Shown: positions 1-6,867, numbered from the stretch's first letter. The stretch is 7,972 nt of DNA from Deltaproteobacteria bacterium (GCA_019308625.1 JAFDHU010000051.1:1-7972), one strand, 5' to 3'. The notes: generated by a model not told the origin, from the sequence alone. Made by a program: numbers and translations.

Positions 1-43
1 CCCTGGAGACCCCGCAACCGGCTCGCCAGGCAGGAGGGAGGAA

Positions 44-160
44 ATGAAGGGCCACATCCACGGACCCATTACGGAGATCAATTTGCTGAAAATTCCGCCA
101 AGGGGGAAATGGCGAGAGAACCCGATGGTCCCAGACCAAAAAATGCTTGACAGAAAATAA
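44..160 (+). CDS. possible small ORF, 38 codons, unrecognised
   Basis: An ATG at 44 preceded by a very purine-rich Shine-Dalgarno stretch (AGGAGGGAGG, 32-41; GGAG 33-36 lies 7 nt from the ATG) opens a 38-codon frame ending with TAA at 158-160. The product is basic and hydrophilic, with no signal peptide, membrane segment or motif I recognise. The strong ribosome site is the only argument for it. It could be a leader peptide, the remains of a larger gene, or chance. The next element on this strand is the intrinsic terminator at 229-276, which would suit the end of a short transcript. A TTGACA hexamer lies inside its 3' end. Confidence 0.25.
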   Translation: MKGHIHGPITEINLLKIPPRGKWRENPMVPDQKMLDRK

Positions 161-175
161 AATTAGCAGTAACGT
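147..175 (+). promoter_or_regulatory. candidate sigma70 promoter for the receptor operon
   Basis: A perfect -35 hexamer TTGACA (147-152) is followed after 17 nt by TAACGT (170-175), which matches only three of six -10 consensus bases; the spacer is AT-rich. If used, transcription would start near 182, exactly where the structured leader begins. No better promoter was seen between 276 and 441. The weak -10 suggests that an activator may be needed or that the match is fortuitous. Confidence 0.35.
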
Positions 176-180
176 ACCTC

Positions 181-440
181 AAAAAGGAGCGAACTCCTTT
201 TAGTTAATTAAGCGGCTTAAGTGAACTCAGCCACGAAGGCTCAACCACTTGGTGGGTCTTCGTGGCTTTTTTATTTGGGTACTCGGCCGCTTAAGGGGAT
301 ATTTGGGGCAAAAGGGAGAAGGCGACCCCCTGCCAAGAAAAGCCGCCTTCTCCAGGACCGCGTCGGGAAAACCACGGCCCCATCTTCTTTTCTACCAGGG
401 ATGGGGTCATTTGTCAAAACCCATCGCTTGGAGGAGGGAG
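181..440 (+). promoter_or_regulatory. highly structured 5' leader of the receptor operon
   Basis: Four successive hairpins lie before the receptor start: 182-189/194-201 (8 bp, CGAA loop), 229-238/258-267 (10 bp, followed by a T-tract), 315-324/344-353 (10 bp perfect, 19-nt loop) and 376-384/400-408 (9 bp with one G-U). A 9-bp inverted repeat, 208-216 with 286-294, encloses the second hairpin. The arrangement fits a cis-regulatory leader or attenuator, but I could not match it to a known riboswitch class; hallmarks of the cobalamin, NiCo or molybdate classes are not visible. The alternative is that hairpin 2 ends an upstream transcript and the operon promoter lies after it. Confidence 0.45.
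229..276 (+). terminator. rho-independent terminator or attenuator
   Basis: A perfect 10-bp stem, AGCCACGAAG (229-238) with CTTCGTGGCT (258-267), is followed directly by a T-rich tract, TTTTTTATTT (267-276). The interior (CCAC 245-248 / GTGG 252-255) can add pairs. It sits 165 nt before the receptor start, so it either ends transcription from upstream or attenuates the receptor operon. The nearest candidate promoter is upstream of it, which favours attenuation if that promoter is real. Confidence 0.8.
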
Positions 441-2513
441 ATGGAAGGAAGCGGAAATGGGCTGAGGAGCTGGAAAAGAATTTGGCTTCTCGCGGTGTTT
501 TGGGTGTTTTTTTCGGTGCTGACCGCCAGTGGGGAGGAGCAACCCATCAAACTGGAACCGATCACGGTGATGGCGCCCATGCCGGGGGTGGAAATCACCA
601 CGGAAAAGACGGTCATCAATATGGACCAATTCAAGAAGCCGGGAATGGTCCGCACTTTGGAAGACGTTCTACGGGAAATCGGAGGCATTGATGTCCTGCG
701 CCACAATCCTCTTATGGCCAGTCCAGGGGATGAGGTGGCTATCCGGGGACTCAGCGAAGGGCGCATGGTGGTGGAAATTGACGGGCGCCGCATCAACCAT
801 ACCGGTCACTACGGCCGTTATATCGTCGACTGGACAACCTTGAACATTGATGACATCGAGCGGGTGGAAATCATCCGAGGCGGCCACACGGTGTTACATC
901 CATTCGCCATCGGCGGGGTGATCAATATCATCACCAAAAAAGGTAAAAAGACCGACAAACTCAAACCGGAAGTGAGTCTCTCATCGGGATATTCCTCATT
1001 TAACACCTATTATTTCAAGGGATCTGTAGACGGTGGCCTTCTGAACCGGGTGGGCTATCATTTTTCCGCCAGCCGCCAATCCACGGACGGATACTTGCGT
1101 AACAATTTCCAGTGGAACAACAGTTTTGCCGGCGGCATTCAATTGTTTTTGCCCTATGACACCACCCTGTGGCTGGGGGCCCGGCTGAGCAAGGTCCAAT
1201 ACGGTTTCCCTGTTGTCAACGATCCCTCTCGGCCTGATTTTGATCCGGACTATCCGCCATTTTTGCCCACGGCTGATTATCTGCGCCATCTGCCCTCCGC
1301 CATCCAGCTTCCCGGGGAGCCGATCCCTAAGTGGAACCGGCGCACCTACTATCTGGATGCCATTTTGGAGGTGCCCATAGGATCAGGCACAGCCAAAGTT
1401 CATGCCTGGACCACCAACGGCCGGCGGGATATCCATTTTTACGCCATGCGAATGGGAAGACCTGTTTTTCTTAATGTTACCACTCGGGACGTCACTAAAG
1501 GGATCATTCTTGAATATCGGGACTTGAAACTGTTTGATCGGCACCGCCTGACCTTTGGTCTGGACTACCAGATCCTGGGCTTTCCCCCACAAAACCCGAT
1601 AATTTACATCGTAAAATCAGCGTACCTCCAGGATGTTATCCGGATCAGCAAACGGATTACCTTTATTCCTGGCGTCCGTTACTACAACATCAAGATGGAC
1701 ACGTATTATGCTTGGTTTGAAAAAGGGCTCCCCGGGCCAGCATTCCCTGTGGGAGGCAAGGAACAACGGGAGGAAGGCTGGTATCCCAGCTTTAAACTGA
1801 ACTTCCAGGCCACTCCGGACACCTCCCTGTACGCCGCCATCAGCCGATCTACCCGATTGCCTTGCCCCTGAGACTACTATTGGTGGGCGCGGTGCGCGTC
1901 CAAAGAGAACCCGGTGTTGAGGCCGGAATCCGCTTGGGAATATGAGATTGGCATCATCCAGAGCTTCAAACCTTTCACCTTCAGGGGCACTTTTTACTAC
2001 TACGATATTGAGGATTTTATCAATGACAGCGGTATTATGGCCCCAGGCACGGGATTGGGCAGCGACTGTCTGTACAATGTGCCCAGTGTCAAGCTCTACG
2101 GGGTGGAGCTGGAGGCGACCGTCCGGTTCAAAGACCGGTTTTGGGGCATGACGTCTTACAATTATCAGGGCTTTGATGCGGCGGAGTCTCCTTTTCAACA
2201 GGACTGGACCTATTTTCTGCCTCTCCTTTACCCGAAGCATAAAGTCAAAGTGAATGCCCGAGTGCGCCTCTGGAAAGACGGCTGGCTGCAGGCCACCCTG
2301 CACTATACAAGCGCCCGCAGTTCCCAGAAAAAATTCAGGCTCGGGTCGTATGCCACTTTGGACTTGGGCTTTGAGCAGAAATTTAAATTCTGGGGGCAGA
2401 CACTGAACTTGAATGCCTTTGTGATCAACGCCACAGGCACGCGCTATCAGGAAATCCAGGGATACTATGCGCCCCGACAGACCTATGGCTTTACCATCGG
2501 GACCAAATTCTAA
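441..2513 (+). CDS. TonB-dependent outer-membrane receptor with in-frame TGA (candidate selenocysteine)
   Basis: Outer-membrane, TonB/ExbBD-energised receptor for a scarce ligand, probably a metal chelate or tetrapyrrole judging from its neighbours. The ATG at 441 was chosen because GGAGGA (430-435) precedes it and a signal peptide follows (residues 1 to about 31, hydrophobic core 14-27). A TonB-box-like EPITVMA lies at 39-45. A complete plug domain follows (about 50-165, with TLEDVLREIGG, VAIRGL, DIERVEIIRGG and GGVINIITKKG), then a beta-barrel ending in the terminal aromatic (IGTKF) that BAM recognises. The frame is broken once, by TGA at 1869-1871 (codon 477), in the context RLPCP-TGA-DYYWW. 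Both sides stay in the same frame and keep receptor homology, including the downstream NPVLRPESAWEYEIG stretch. Readthrough gives about 690 residues, a normal length. The TGA may encode selenocysteine (see the hairpin at 1884-1902), or it may be a nonsense mutation or sequencing error. Substrate unknown. Confidence 0.88.
1869..1902 (+). promoter_or_regulatory. candidate UGA recoding site with bacterial SECIS hairpin
   Basis: TGA (1869-1871) is followed 12 nt later by a 7-bp stem, TGGGCGC (1884-1890) with GCGTCCA (1896-1902), containing one G-U pair and a 5-nt loop GGTGC (1891-1895). Known bacterial SECIS elements have an upper stem of roughly 4-16 bp, a small apical loop with a G in its first two positions (GGU in E. 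coli fdhF), and the loop about 16-37 nt after the UGA. Here GGU occupies offsets 20-22, against 19-21 in fdhF. The codons beneath it translate to normal receptor sequence. Cys residues flank the site at 475 and 485. SelA/SelB/SelC cannot be checked in this window. Confidence 0.5.
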
Positions 2514-2537
2514 CTCGGGAATAACGGAGGATAACCA

Positions 2538-3449
2538 ATGAGACGATTTGCTTGGTTGCGGACTGCAGTTTTTGGTCTCGGGTTGCTCCTGACCCTGGGG
2601 ACCCATCCGGCTTTTGGCCACCCTTTCGTCCCAGGGAAGTTTTATGTGGTGGGCACCGGACCTGCGGGACCCGAATATGCCACCCTTAAGGCCATCGAGG
2701 TCATTAAGAAAGCGGATTTCATCCTCTGCGACCCCAAAATGCAAAAGCGCTTCCAGGCCTACCTCCAGGGCAAACCGATCCTGGCCGACCCGTGGAAAGG
2801 CATGTGGGATTACAAAGGGATACCCTGGAGGGAACTGTCAAAGATGAAACCAGAGGATAAACAGGCCTTTCATGAGGAGAGAATCAGACGACGGGATGAA
2901 ATTGTCCGGCAGATCAAAGATAAGTTGGCTCAGGGCAAGACTGTGGCCCTGCTGGACAGCGGCGATCCCTGTCTTTTTGGTCCTTCCCACTGGTTTGTGG
3001 AAGGATTTGATCCCGAAGAGGTGGAAATAATTCCAGGAGTGGGGGCTTTTTCCGCAGCCATGGCCGCCTTGAAGAAGTCCAGCATCCCGGCCTACGAGAC
3101 CCGCTTTGTCATGCAAAGCTCCCCATATTTTCTGTTGAGGAAAAAGGGCAAGGAACTGATCAAAGACTTGGCGGAATACCCCAAGACCATGGTCTTTTAC
3201 ATGGCTATCCAGGACATGACAAAACTAATAACCCTGTTACGGAAATACCACCCCGGCGATCTTCCGATAGCGGTAGTTTATTACGCCGGCTACCCCCACA
3301 AGGAGAAAGTGATCAAAGGCACGCTTGACACCATTTTGGCGAAGACTGCTCAGGAAAAGGAATCCTGGATGGGGATAATTATCGTTGGACGCTGTCTGGA
3401 GGGCAAGCCTTACCGGAGCCGGGTAGAAAAACTCATCGGTTATGATTGA
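2538..3449 (+). CDS. exported tetrapyrrole (corrin/porphyrin) methylase-fold protein
   Basis: This protein has the fold of uroporphyrinogen-III and precorrin methyltransferases (CobA, CobM/CbiF), which use SAM in the cytoplasm. Family signatures in order: FYVVGTGPAGPEYATLKA (35-52), a variant of the usual VGxGPGDPELLT loop; LDSGDPCLFG (139-148), the SAM-site GDP motif; IIPGVGAFSAA (164-174); TMVFYMAI (217-224); and VVYYAGYP (246-253) followed by a GTL segment near 261. Unlike the known enzymes, it starts with a convincing Sec signal: MRR, hydrophobic residues 10-21, and likely cleavage after AFG (27). It should therefore act in the periplasm, where SAM is not expected. The D of GPGD is missing, which may mean altered catalysis. 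Start chosen from GGAGG (2526-2530), 7 nt before the ATG. It lies 24 nt after the receptor. I infer ligand binding or chaperoning of a tetrapyrrole-like or metal-chelating molecule; enzymatic activity is uncertain. Confidence 0.85.
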   Translation: MRRFAWLRTAVFGLGLLLTLGTHPAFGHPFVPGKFYVVGTGPAGPEYATLKAIEVIKKADFILCDPKMQKRFQAYLQGKPILADPWKGMWDYKGIPWRELSKMKPEDKQAFHEERIRRRDEIVRQIKDKLAQGKTVALLDSGDPCLFGPSHWFVEGFDPEEVEIIPGVGAFSAAMAALKKSSIPAYETRFVMQSSPYFLLRKKGKELIKDLAEYPKTMVFYMAIQDMTKLITLLRKYHPGDLPIAVVYYAGYPHKEKVIKGTLDTILAKTAQEKESWMGIIIVGRCLEGKPYRSRVEKLIGYD

Positions 3450-3521
3450 AACACAGGATAGCCGGATACCTTTCAGAAGGCCTTTCCCGTGAATTCTATT
3501 AATTTTGGAAGAGGTAGGACT

Positions 3522-4286
3522 ATGAAGACCTTAATGGCGACTCTTGCCGTAGCCGTGGCTTTATCCGTTCCTCTCGCCTCCCATGCTCATGTTCTTTGGC
3601 TCCTCGTGGACCATGACACCCCCAAAGTCGGAGAGCCTGTCAAGGTGGAAATTGGCTGGGGCCACAAATTCCCCCGGGATGAACAAATTAAACCGGAACG
3701 CTTGGGATCCATAAAAGTTCTTGGAGCCAGGGGTCAGGAGGTTCCTCTGAAAAAAATCTCCACTACGGAATATAAGTTTGTTCCCCCAAAGGCCGGGGAA
3801 TATCTCATCTTGGCGCAAGTGGTGCCGGATTTTCTTACCAAAACTCGTAGTGGCTTTAAACTGCAAAGCAAAAAAGGCCTGCCTGACGCTCTTTCCTGCT
3901 TTCGCTTCCACATGAATGCCAAAACCCTGATAAATGCAGGAAGTAAGCGGGAGGGGTTTGACATGGGCGCCCGCAGCTCCCTGGAAATCATCCCTCTGAA
4001 AAATCCCCACGTCCTGAAAGTGGGGCAAGCGTTGCCCATAAAAGTTATTTTCCAGGGAGCGCCCCTCGCCGGAGCCGAGGTCAGGGTTGCGCATGCCAGC
4101 CGGTCTGATTCCTCCAAACCATTTGTTGCGGTCGGCAAAACTGACGCACAGGGTCAAATCCAGGTAAGTCTGGACCAACCGGGCAAGTGGCTCATCGTCA
4201 CCAGCCATAAAACCCCCTATCATCCCCGGGAGGAGTGCGACGAACATTTTTACAGCACCAGTTTTACTTTTGTCGTGCACGAATAA
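3522..4286 (+). CDS. DUF4198 / NikK-like periplasmic protein
   Basis: A 254-residue exported protein. The start at 3522 was chosen over an in-frame upstream codon because GGAAGAGG (3507-3514) precedes it and the signal peptide then begins directly (MKTLMATLAVAVALSVPLA, probable cleavage after SHA at 22). The mature chain would begin HVLWLLVDHD, the His-x-x-Trp start typical of DUF4198, a family that includes NikK, an accessory component of ECF-type nickel transporters. The rest looks like two beta-sandwich halves: an N-terminal part with VGEPVKVEIGWGHKFP, and a C-terminal Ig-like part (VLKVGQALPIKVIFQGAPLAG to TDAQGQIQVSL). It ends in a Cys/His/acid-rich tail (HPREECDEHFYS) that could bind metal. 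Its place between an exported tetrapyrrole-type protein and a permease suggests handling of a metal or chelate in the periplasm. The metal is not determined by sequence alone. Confidence 0.82.
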   Translation: MKTLMATLAVAVALSVPLASHAHVLWLLVDHDTPKVGEPVKVEIGWGHKFPRDEQIKPERLGSIKVLGARGQEVPLKKISTTEYKFVPPKAGEYLILAQVVPDFLTKTRSGFKLQSKKGLPDALSCFRFHMNAKTLINAGSKREGFDMGARSSLEIIPLKNPHVLKVGQALPIKVIFQGAPLAGAEVRVAHASRSDSSKPFVAVGKTDAQGQIQVSLDQPGKWLIVTSHKTPYHPREECDEHFYSTSFTFVVHE

Positions 4287-5680
4287 TGAATAAAGTGGTT
4301 CCAGCAGGAGCCCAGGCTGACTCCCAGGAATCACCGGTAACAAGAGACGGCTCCGAAAAGATGGGCCTGTTTTCGGCCACCTGCCTGGTGGTGGCCAATA
4401 TGGTGGGAACAGGCATCTTCACTACTTCTGGTTTTATCATTCAGGAGCTGGGAAACTCTTGGGCAATGCTGGTATGCTGGGCCCTGGGAGGGCTTTTCGC
4501 CCTGGCGGGGGCCCTTTGTTATGGGGAACTGGGGGCCCGGTACCCACGCCCCGGAGGAGAGTATGTGTTCCTTCGGGAGAGTTTTGGCGAACTGGTGGGG
4601 TTCCTCTCCGGCTGGGTCTCTCTCCTGGTGGGCTTTTCGGCGCCTATTGCCGCCGCCGCCATTGCTTTTGCGGTCTACTTCCTGGTGGGCGTGATCGGCT
4701 GTCCAGAAGTGGGCCTCACCTTAAAATATCAAGGGTTGACTTTATTGACGCTGTCTCCGATCACCATGTTGGCCTCTGGGGTGGTTCTGGCATTCTCCCT
4801 TGTCCACCGCCACAGTCTGTTTTTGGGCAGTCGGATTCAAAACATCCTAGTTGTCTTTAAAGTGGCCCTCATTATGGCGTTTGTACTCTTAGGCTTGGGA
4901 TGGGGTAAAGGCTCTTTGGCCCACCTGACTGAGACTCCCCCCGCCAGTGTGTTTTTTTCCGGCCAATTTGCTGTCTCCCTTATCTTTATCACATTTGCTT
5001 ACAGCGGCTGGAATGCCGCAGCTTACATGGGAAGCGAAATCTCCAGGCCCACCAAAAATATCCCCCTGGCTTTGCTGGGCGGAACCTTACTTGTCACCAT
5101 TGTTTATCTCTTGCTGAATCTGACTTTTCTCTATGGGCTTTCTCCCAAGGAGATGAGCGGGGTGGTGGAGGTGGGGGAGAAGGCCGCCTTGGCTCTTTTC
5201 GGCCCCCGTATCAGCCGGGTCATCGCCGGAGTGATCGCCCTCTGCCTGTTGTCACTAATCAGCGCCATGATGATGACCGGCCCCCGAGTCTATCTGGCCA
5301 TGGCCCGGGATGGCTTGTTTTTTTCAAACCTCAGCAAGTTAGACAATCCACGGGGAACTCCGGGCAATGCTATCCTCTTGCAGGCCGGTCTGGCTCTTTT
5401 TATGGTGATAACGGTCTCACTCCAAAACTTGCTTCTCCTCATCGGCTTCACCCTTTCACTTTTTTCACTACTGACTGTAGTGGGGCTCATCGTTCTGAGG
5501 AAAAGGCAACCTGTTTCAGACCTGCCATATAAAACCATCGGTTATCCGTTTACAGCCATCTTTTTCATCCTGTGCAATTTCTGGATTATTCTCTTTTTTA
5601 TTGTGAGTAAGCCTCTGGTCTCACTTGCCGGTTTCGCAGCTATTTTATCAGGTCTCCTTCTATATCGTTTATATCGTTAA
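4286..5680 (+). CDS. APC-superfamily amino-acid-type permease
   Basis: An inner-membrane secondary transporter of 464 residues, a normal length for the family, with about 12 hydrophobic segments. Signatures: GTGIF at 41-45 in the unwound TM1 substrate site; GELGARYPRPGGEYVFLRE in the TM2-TM3 loop; FAYSGWNAAAYMGSEIS in TM6, typical of bacterial LAT/amino-acid permeases; and GTPGNAILLQ before TM9/10. The ATG at 4286 overlaps the preceding TAA (4284-4286) by one base and has no clear Shine-Dalgarno, so translation is probably coupled to the DUF4198 gene; the alternative start Met26 has a weak purine stretch. It is the likely inner-membrane exit of the four-gene system. Substrate unknown: an amino acid, or by inference an amino-acid-containing metal complex such as Ni-histidine. 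No terminator is obvious after the stop. Confidence 0.85.
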   Translation: MNKVVPAGAQADSQESPVTRDGSEKMGLFSATCLVVANMVGTGIFTTSGFIIQELGNSWAMLVCWALGGLFALAGALCYGELGARYPRPGGEYVFLRESFGELVGFLSGWVSLLVGFSAPIAAAAIAFAVYFLVGVIGCPEVGLTLKYQGLTLLTLSPITMLASGVVLAFSLVHRHSLFLGSRIQNILVVFKVALIMAFVLLGLGWGKGSLAHLTETPPASVFFSGQFAVSLIFITFAYSGWNAAAYMGSEISRPTKNIPLALLGGTLLVTIVYLLLNLTFLYGLSPKEMSGVVEVGEKAALALFGPRISRVIAGVIALCLLSLISAMMMTGPRVYLAMARDGLFFSNLSKLDNPRGTPGNAILLQAGLALFMVITVSLQNLLLLIGFTLSLFSLLTVVGLIVLRKRQPVSDLPYKTIGYPFTAIFFILCNFWIILFFIVSKPLVSLAGFAAILSGLLLYRLYR

Positions 5681-6078
5681 TCGATCATGCCCTTAGCTCC
5701 GAGAAAATGATAGTGGCCACGGGTCCGGGGGGATGAAACAGATATGCCCCACTCTCGCAGGGGCCGGCGCCTGGTGGCGGCCTTGGCTTGAAACCATGTC
5801 AAAAAGTTCCCCGAGGCATTGCCCCTGTTTAAGGGGAGGCCGCCTTTGTTTCCGGGCTCAGCGCGCACCCGATGGAGAGGGGGCAAATGATCGACTCTGT
5901 CAGGGGGCTTTGCAGAATTCAACCCCTTCCGAAACCTTGCGGTCGTTACTTTGCAATACTTTCTGCGTCTCTTACAACTCAACCTCTTCCGGCGCTGCTC
6001 TTTTCAGGAACTCCTGGAGCCTCCCAAAGCATCACCTAAAAATATGAACAATTACCGACAGTTAACCTTAGCTCTGGC
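5681..6078. other. intergenic stretch without a recognisable gene
   Basis: About 400 bp between the permease stop and the RusA remnant. Open frames of about 100 codons exist on both strands, but none has a plausible ribosome site, domain or composition I recognise, and several frames are open at once. Small GC-rich inverted repeats occur, for example GCCCC (5746-5750) with GGGGC, and CCCC (5822-5825) with GGGG (5833-5836). No clear operon terminator follows the permease. It may be a degraded part of the mobile-element remnant to its right or a dispersed intergenic repeat. Confidence 0.5.
5916..5991. repeat. imperfect 16-bp direct repeat, 60-bp period
   Basis: AATTCAACCCCTTCCG (5916-5931) recurs as AACTCAACCTCTTCCG (5976-5991), with two mismatches and a start-to-start spacing of exactly 60 bp. 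No function is evident. It could be an operator-like pair, a duplication trace, or chance. Confidence 0.35.
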
Positions 6079-6246
6079 TTAACCGGACAGAAATGTTTGC
6101 CGATAGTTTTTGGATTGGACCACGACGGGCTTCCCCTTGATACAACGGGCAATCTGGCTGTTTTTTTTCGTAACCGGCTGGCCGGGGATTTTTAGGATAA
6201 CGACTGATGCCTTGTAACCCGGGTTGAGGTTGCTTTTCTCTTTCAG
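6079..6246 (-). pseudogene. RusA-type Holliday-junction resolvase, N-terminal remnant
   Basis: The minus strand from 6246 to the TAA at 6079-6081 reads 55 codons. The central part, VVILKIPGQPVTKKNSQ then IKGKPVVVQSKNYRQ, matches the N-terminal region of RusA-family endonucleases (an I-P-G-x-P-x-x-K-K-N core followed by x-SK-x-Y). RusA enzymes resolve Holliday junctions and are common in phage and prophage replication modules. The frame stops soon after the SKNY motif, so the catalytic aspartates of the family are absent. A TAG lies immediately upstream (6247-6249) and no ATG is present, so the start is also lost. It lies about 70 bp downstream of a DnaB-type helicase remnant on the same strand, an order seen in phage genomes. 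Clearly non-functional as it stands. Confidence 0.7.
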
Positions 6247-6319
6247 CTAAAACTGTTCCGAGAGCACTGGGAAGACCGGCCTGTTAATCTTCTCGATTTT
6301 TGGCTTCGGAGCATCTCCA

Positions 6320-6790
6320 TCATTCATCCTGCTCCAAGTTTTCAAACCGGAGAAAGTTCTCCGAGTAAGCCAGCTTGACCGTCCCGGTCCGTCCATTGCG
6401 GTTTTTGCCGATGATGATCTCCGCTTCGCCGTTGCTTTTCTTCTCGTCCCGGTAGATAAACAGCACCACCTCAGCATCCTGCTCAATGGCGCCGGGTTCC
6501 CGCAGATCAGACAAGCCTGGTCTTTTGTCCGGCCTGTCCTCCACCTTGCGGCTCAGTTGCGAAAGGGCCAGGATGGGGATTTGGAGCTCCCCCGCCAAGG
6601 TCTTGAAGCCCCGGCAGGTTTCCGCCACCTCTTCTTCTCGGGTTCTGCCCCGCCGGAGGGGACGCACCAATTGCAGGTAGTCCACAACCATGAAATCCAG
6701 CTCCCCCTTGGCTTTGGCCCGGCGGGCCCTGGAGCGTAGCTCCATGACCGACAGGGAAGGTGAGTCGTCAATGCAGATCGGAGTGAGCAG
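6320..6790 (-). pseudogene. dnaB: DnaB-type replicative helicase, C-terminal fragment
   Basis: The minus-strand frame encodes only the end of a hexameric replicative helicase: PICIDDSPSLSVMELRSRAR, then the Walker B region FMVVDYLQL, LALSQLSR, KRPGLSDLREPGAIEQDAE, VVLFIYRDE and the EIIIGKNRNGRTGTVKL segment, finishing naturally with RFENLEQDE. Roughly 155 of the usual 450 residues are present. The N-terminal domain, linker and Walker A loop are missing. Recognisable homology fades near 6790, and an in-frame TAG occurs at 6839-6841. The first ATG (6745) lies inside the conserved domain, so a functional product is unlikely. Its position directly past the tRNA-Gln 3' end and next to a RusA remnant suggests origin from a phage or integrated element. 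A displaced piece of a chromosomal dnaB is the alternative. Confidence 0.85.
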
Positions 6791-6796
6791 GGATAT

Positions 6797-6848
6797 GGGG
6801 ACAAACAGGGGACTCTTCCCGGTTGGGGTTTGATTCCCCTAACCTTTT
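6797..6848. repeat. repeat/hairpin at the helicase breakpoint
   Basis: GGGGAC occurs twice at 11-bp spacing (6797-6802, 6808-6813). It is followed by a hairpin, GGTTGGGG (6821-6828) with CCCC and AACC (6836-6839, 6841-6844, one bulged T), around a 7-nt loop TTTGATT and ending in TTTT on the + strand. It coincides with the point where helicase homology ends. It resembles a REP-type or recombination-scar sequence, but I cannot assign a family. Confidence 0.3.
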
Positions 6849-6867
6849 GTTCAGCCTTAAAAAAAAC

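Noticed and set aside
1..30. GGAGACC (5-11) near the left edge resembles the 3' box of a cobalamin riboswitch.
   Set aside because: Only a 7-base match; the rest of the element would lie outside the window and the following bases fit poorly. It would be attractive given the tetrapyrrole-type neighbour, but it is not supported.
1914..2513. The second half of the receptor as a separate gene starting at GTG 1914.
   Set aside because: It is in the same frame as the first half, has no Shine-Dalgarno or signal peptide, and encodes only barrel strands; it is the continuation past the TGA.
1617..2744. A 375-codon open frame on the minus strand.
   Set aside because: It lies antisense to the receptor barrel and the start of the next gene, has no recognisable domain and no ribosome site; the + strand frames have clear family signatures.
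5733..6047. A 104-codon + strand frame and an overlapping 101-codon minus strand frame.
   Set aside because: No ribosome site, no domain, biased Arg/Pro/Gly/Ser composition, and several frames open together; more likely non-coding.
6746..6838. PTGKSPL upstream of the helicase fragment as a Walker A motif, or an intein junction.
   Set aside because: The spacing does not match GxxxxGK[ST], the roughly 130 residues normally separating Walker A from the IDD segment are absent, and no intein C-terminal HN motif is present.
6821..6844. GGGGTTTGATTCCCC looks like a tRNA T-arm, suggesting a second tRNA piece or attachment-site copy.
   Set aside because: It does not match the neighbouring tRNA-Gln T-arm, the loop lacks the conserved C56, and no other cloverleaf parts are present.
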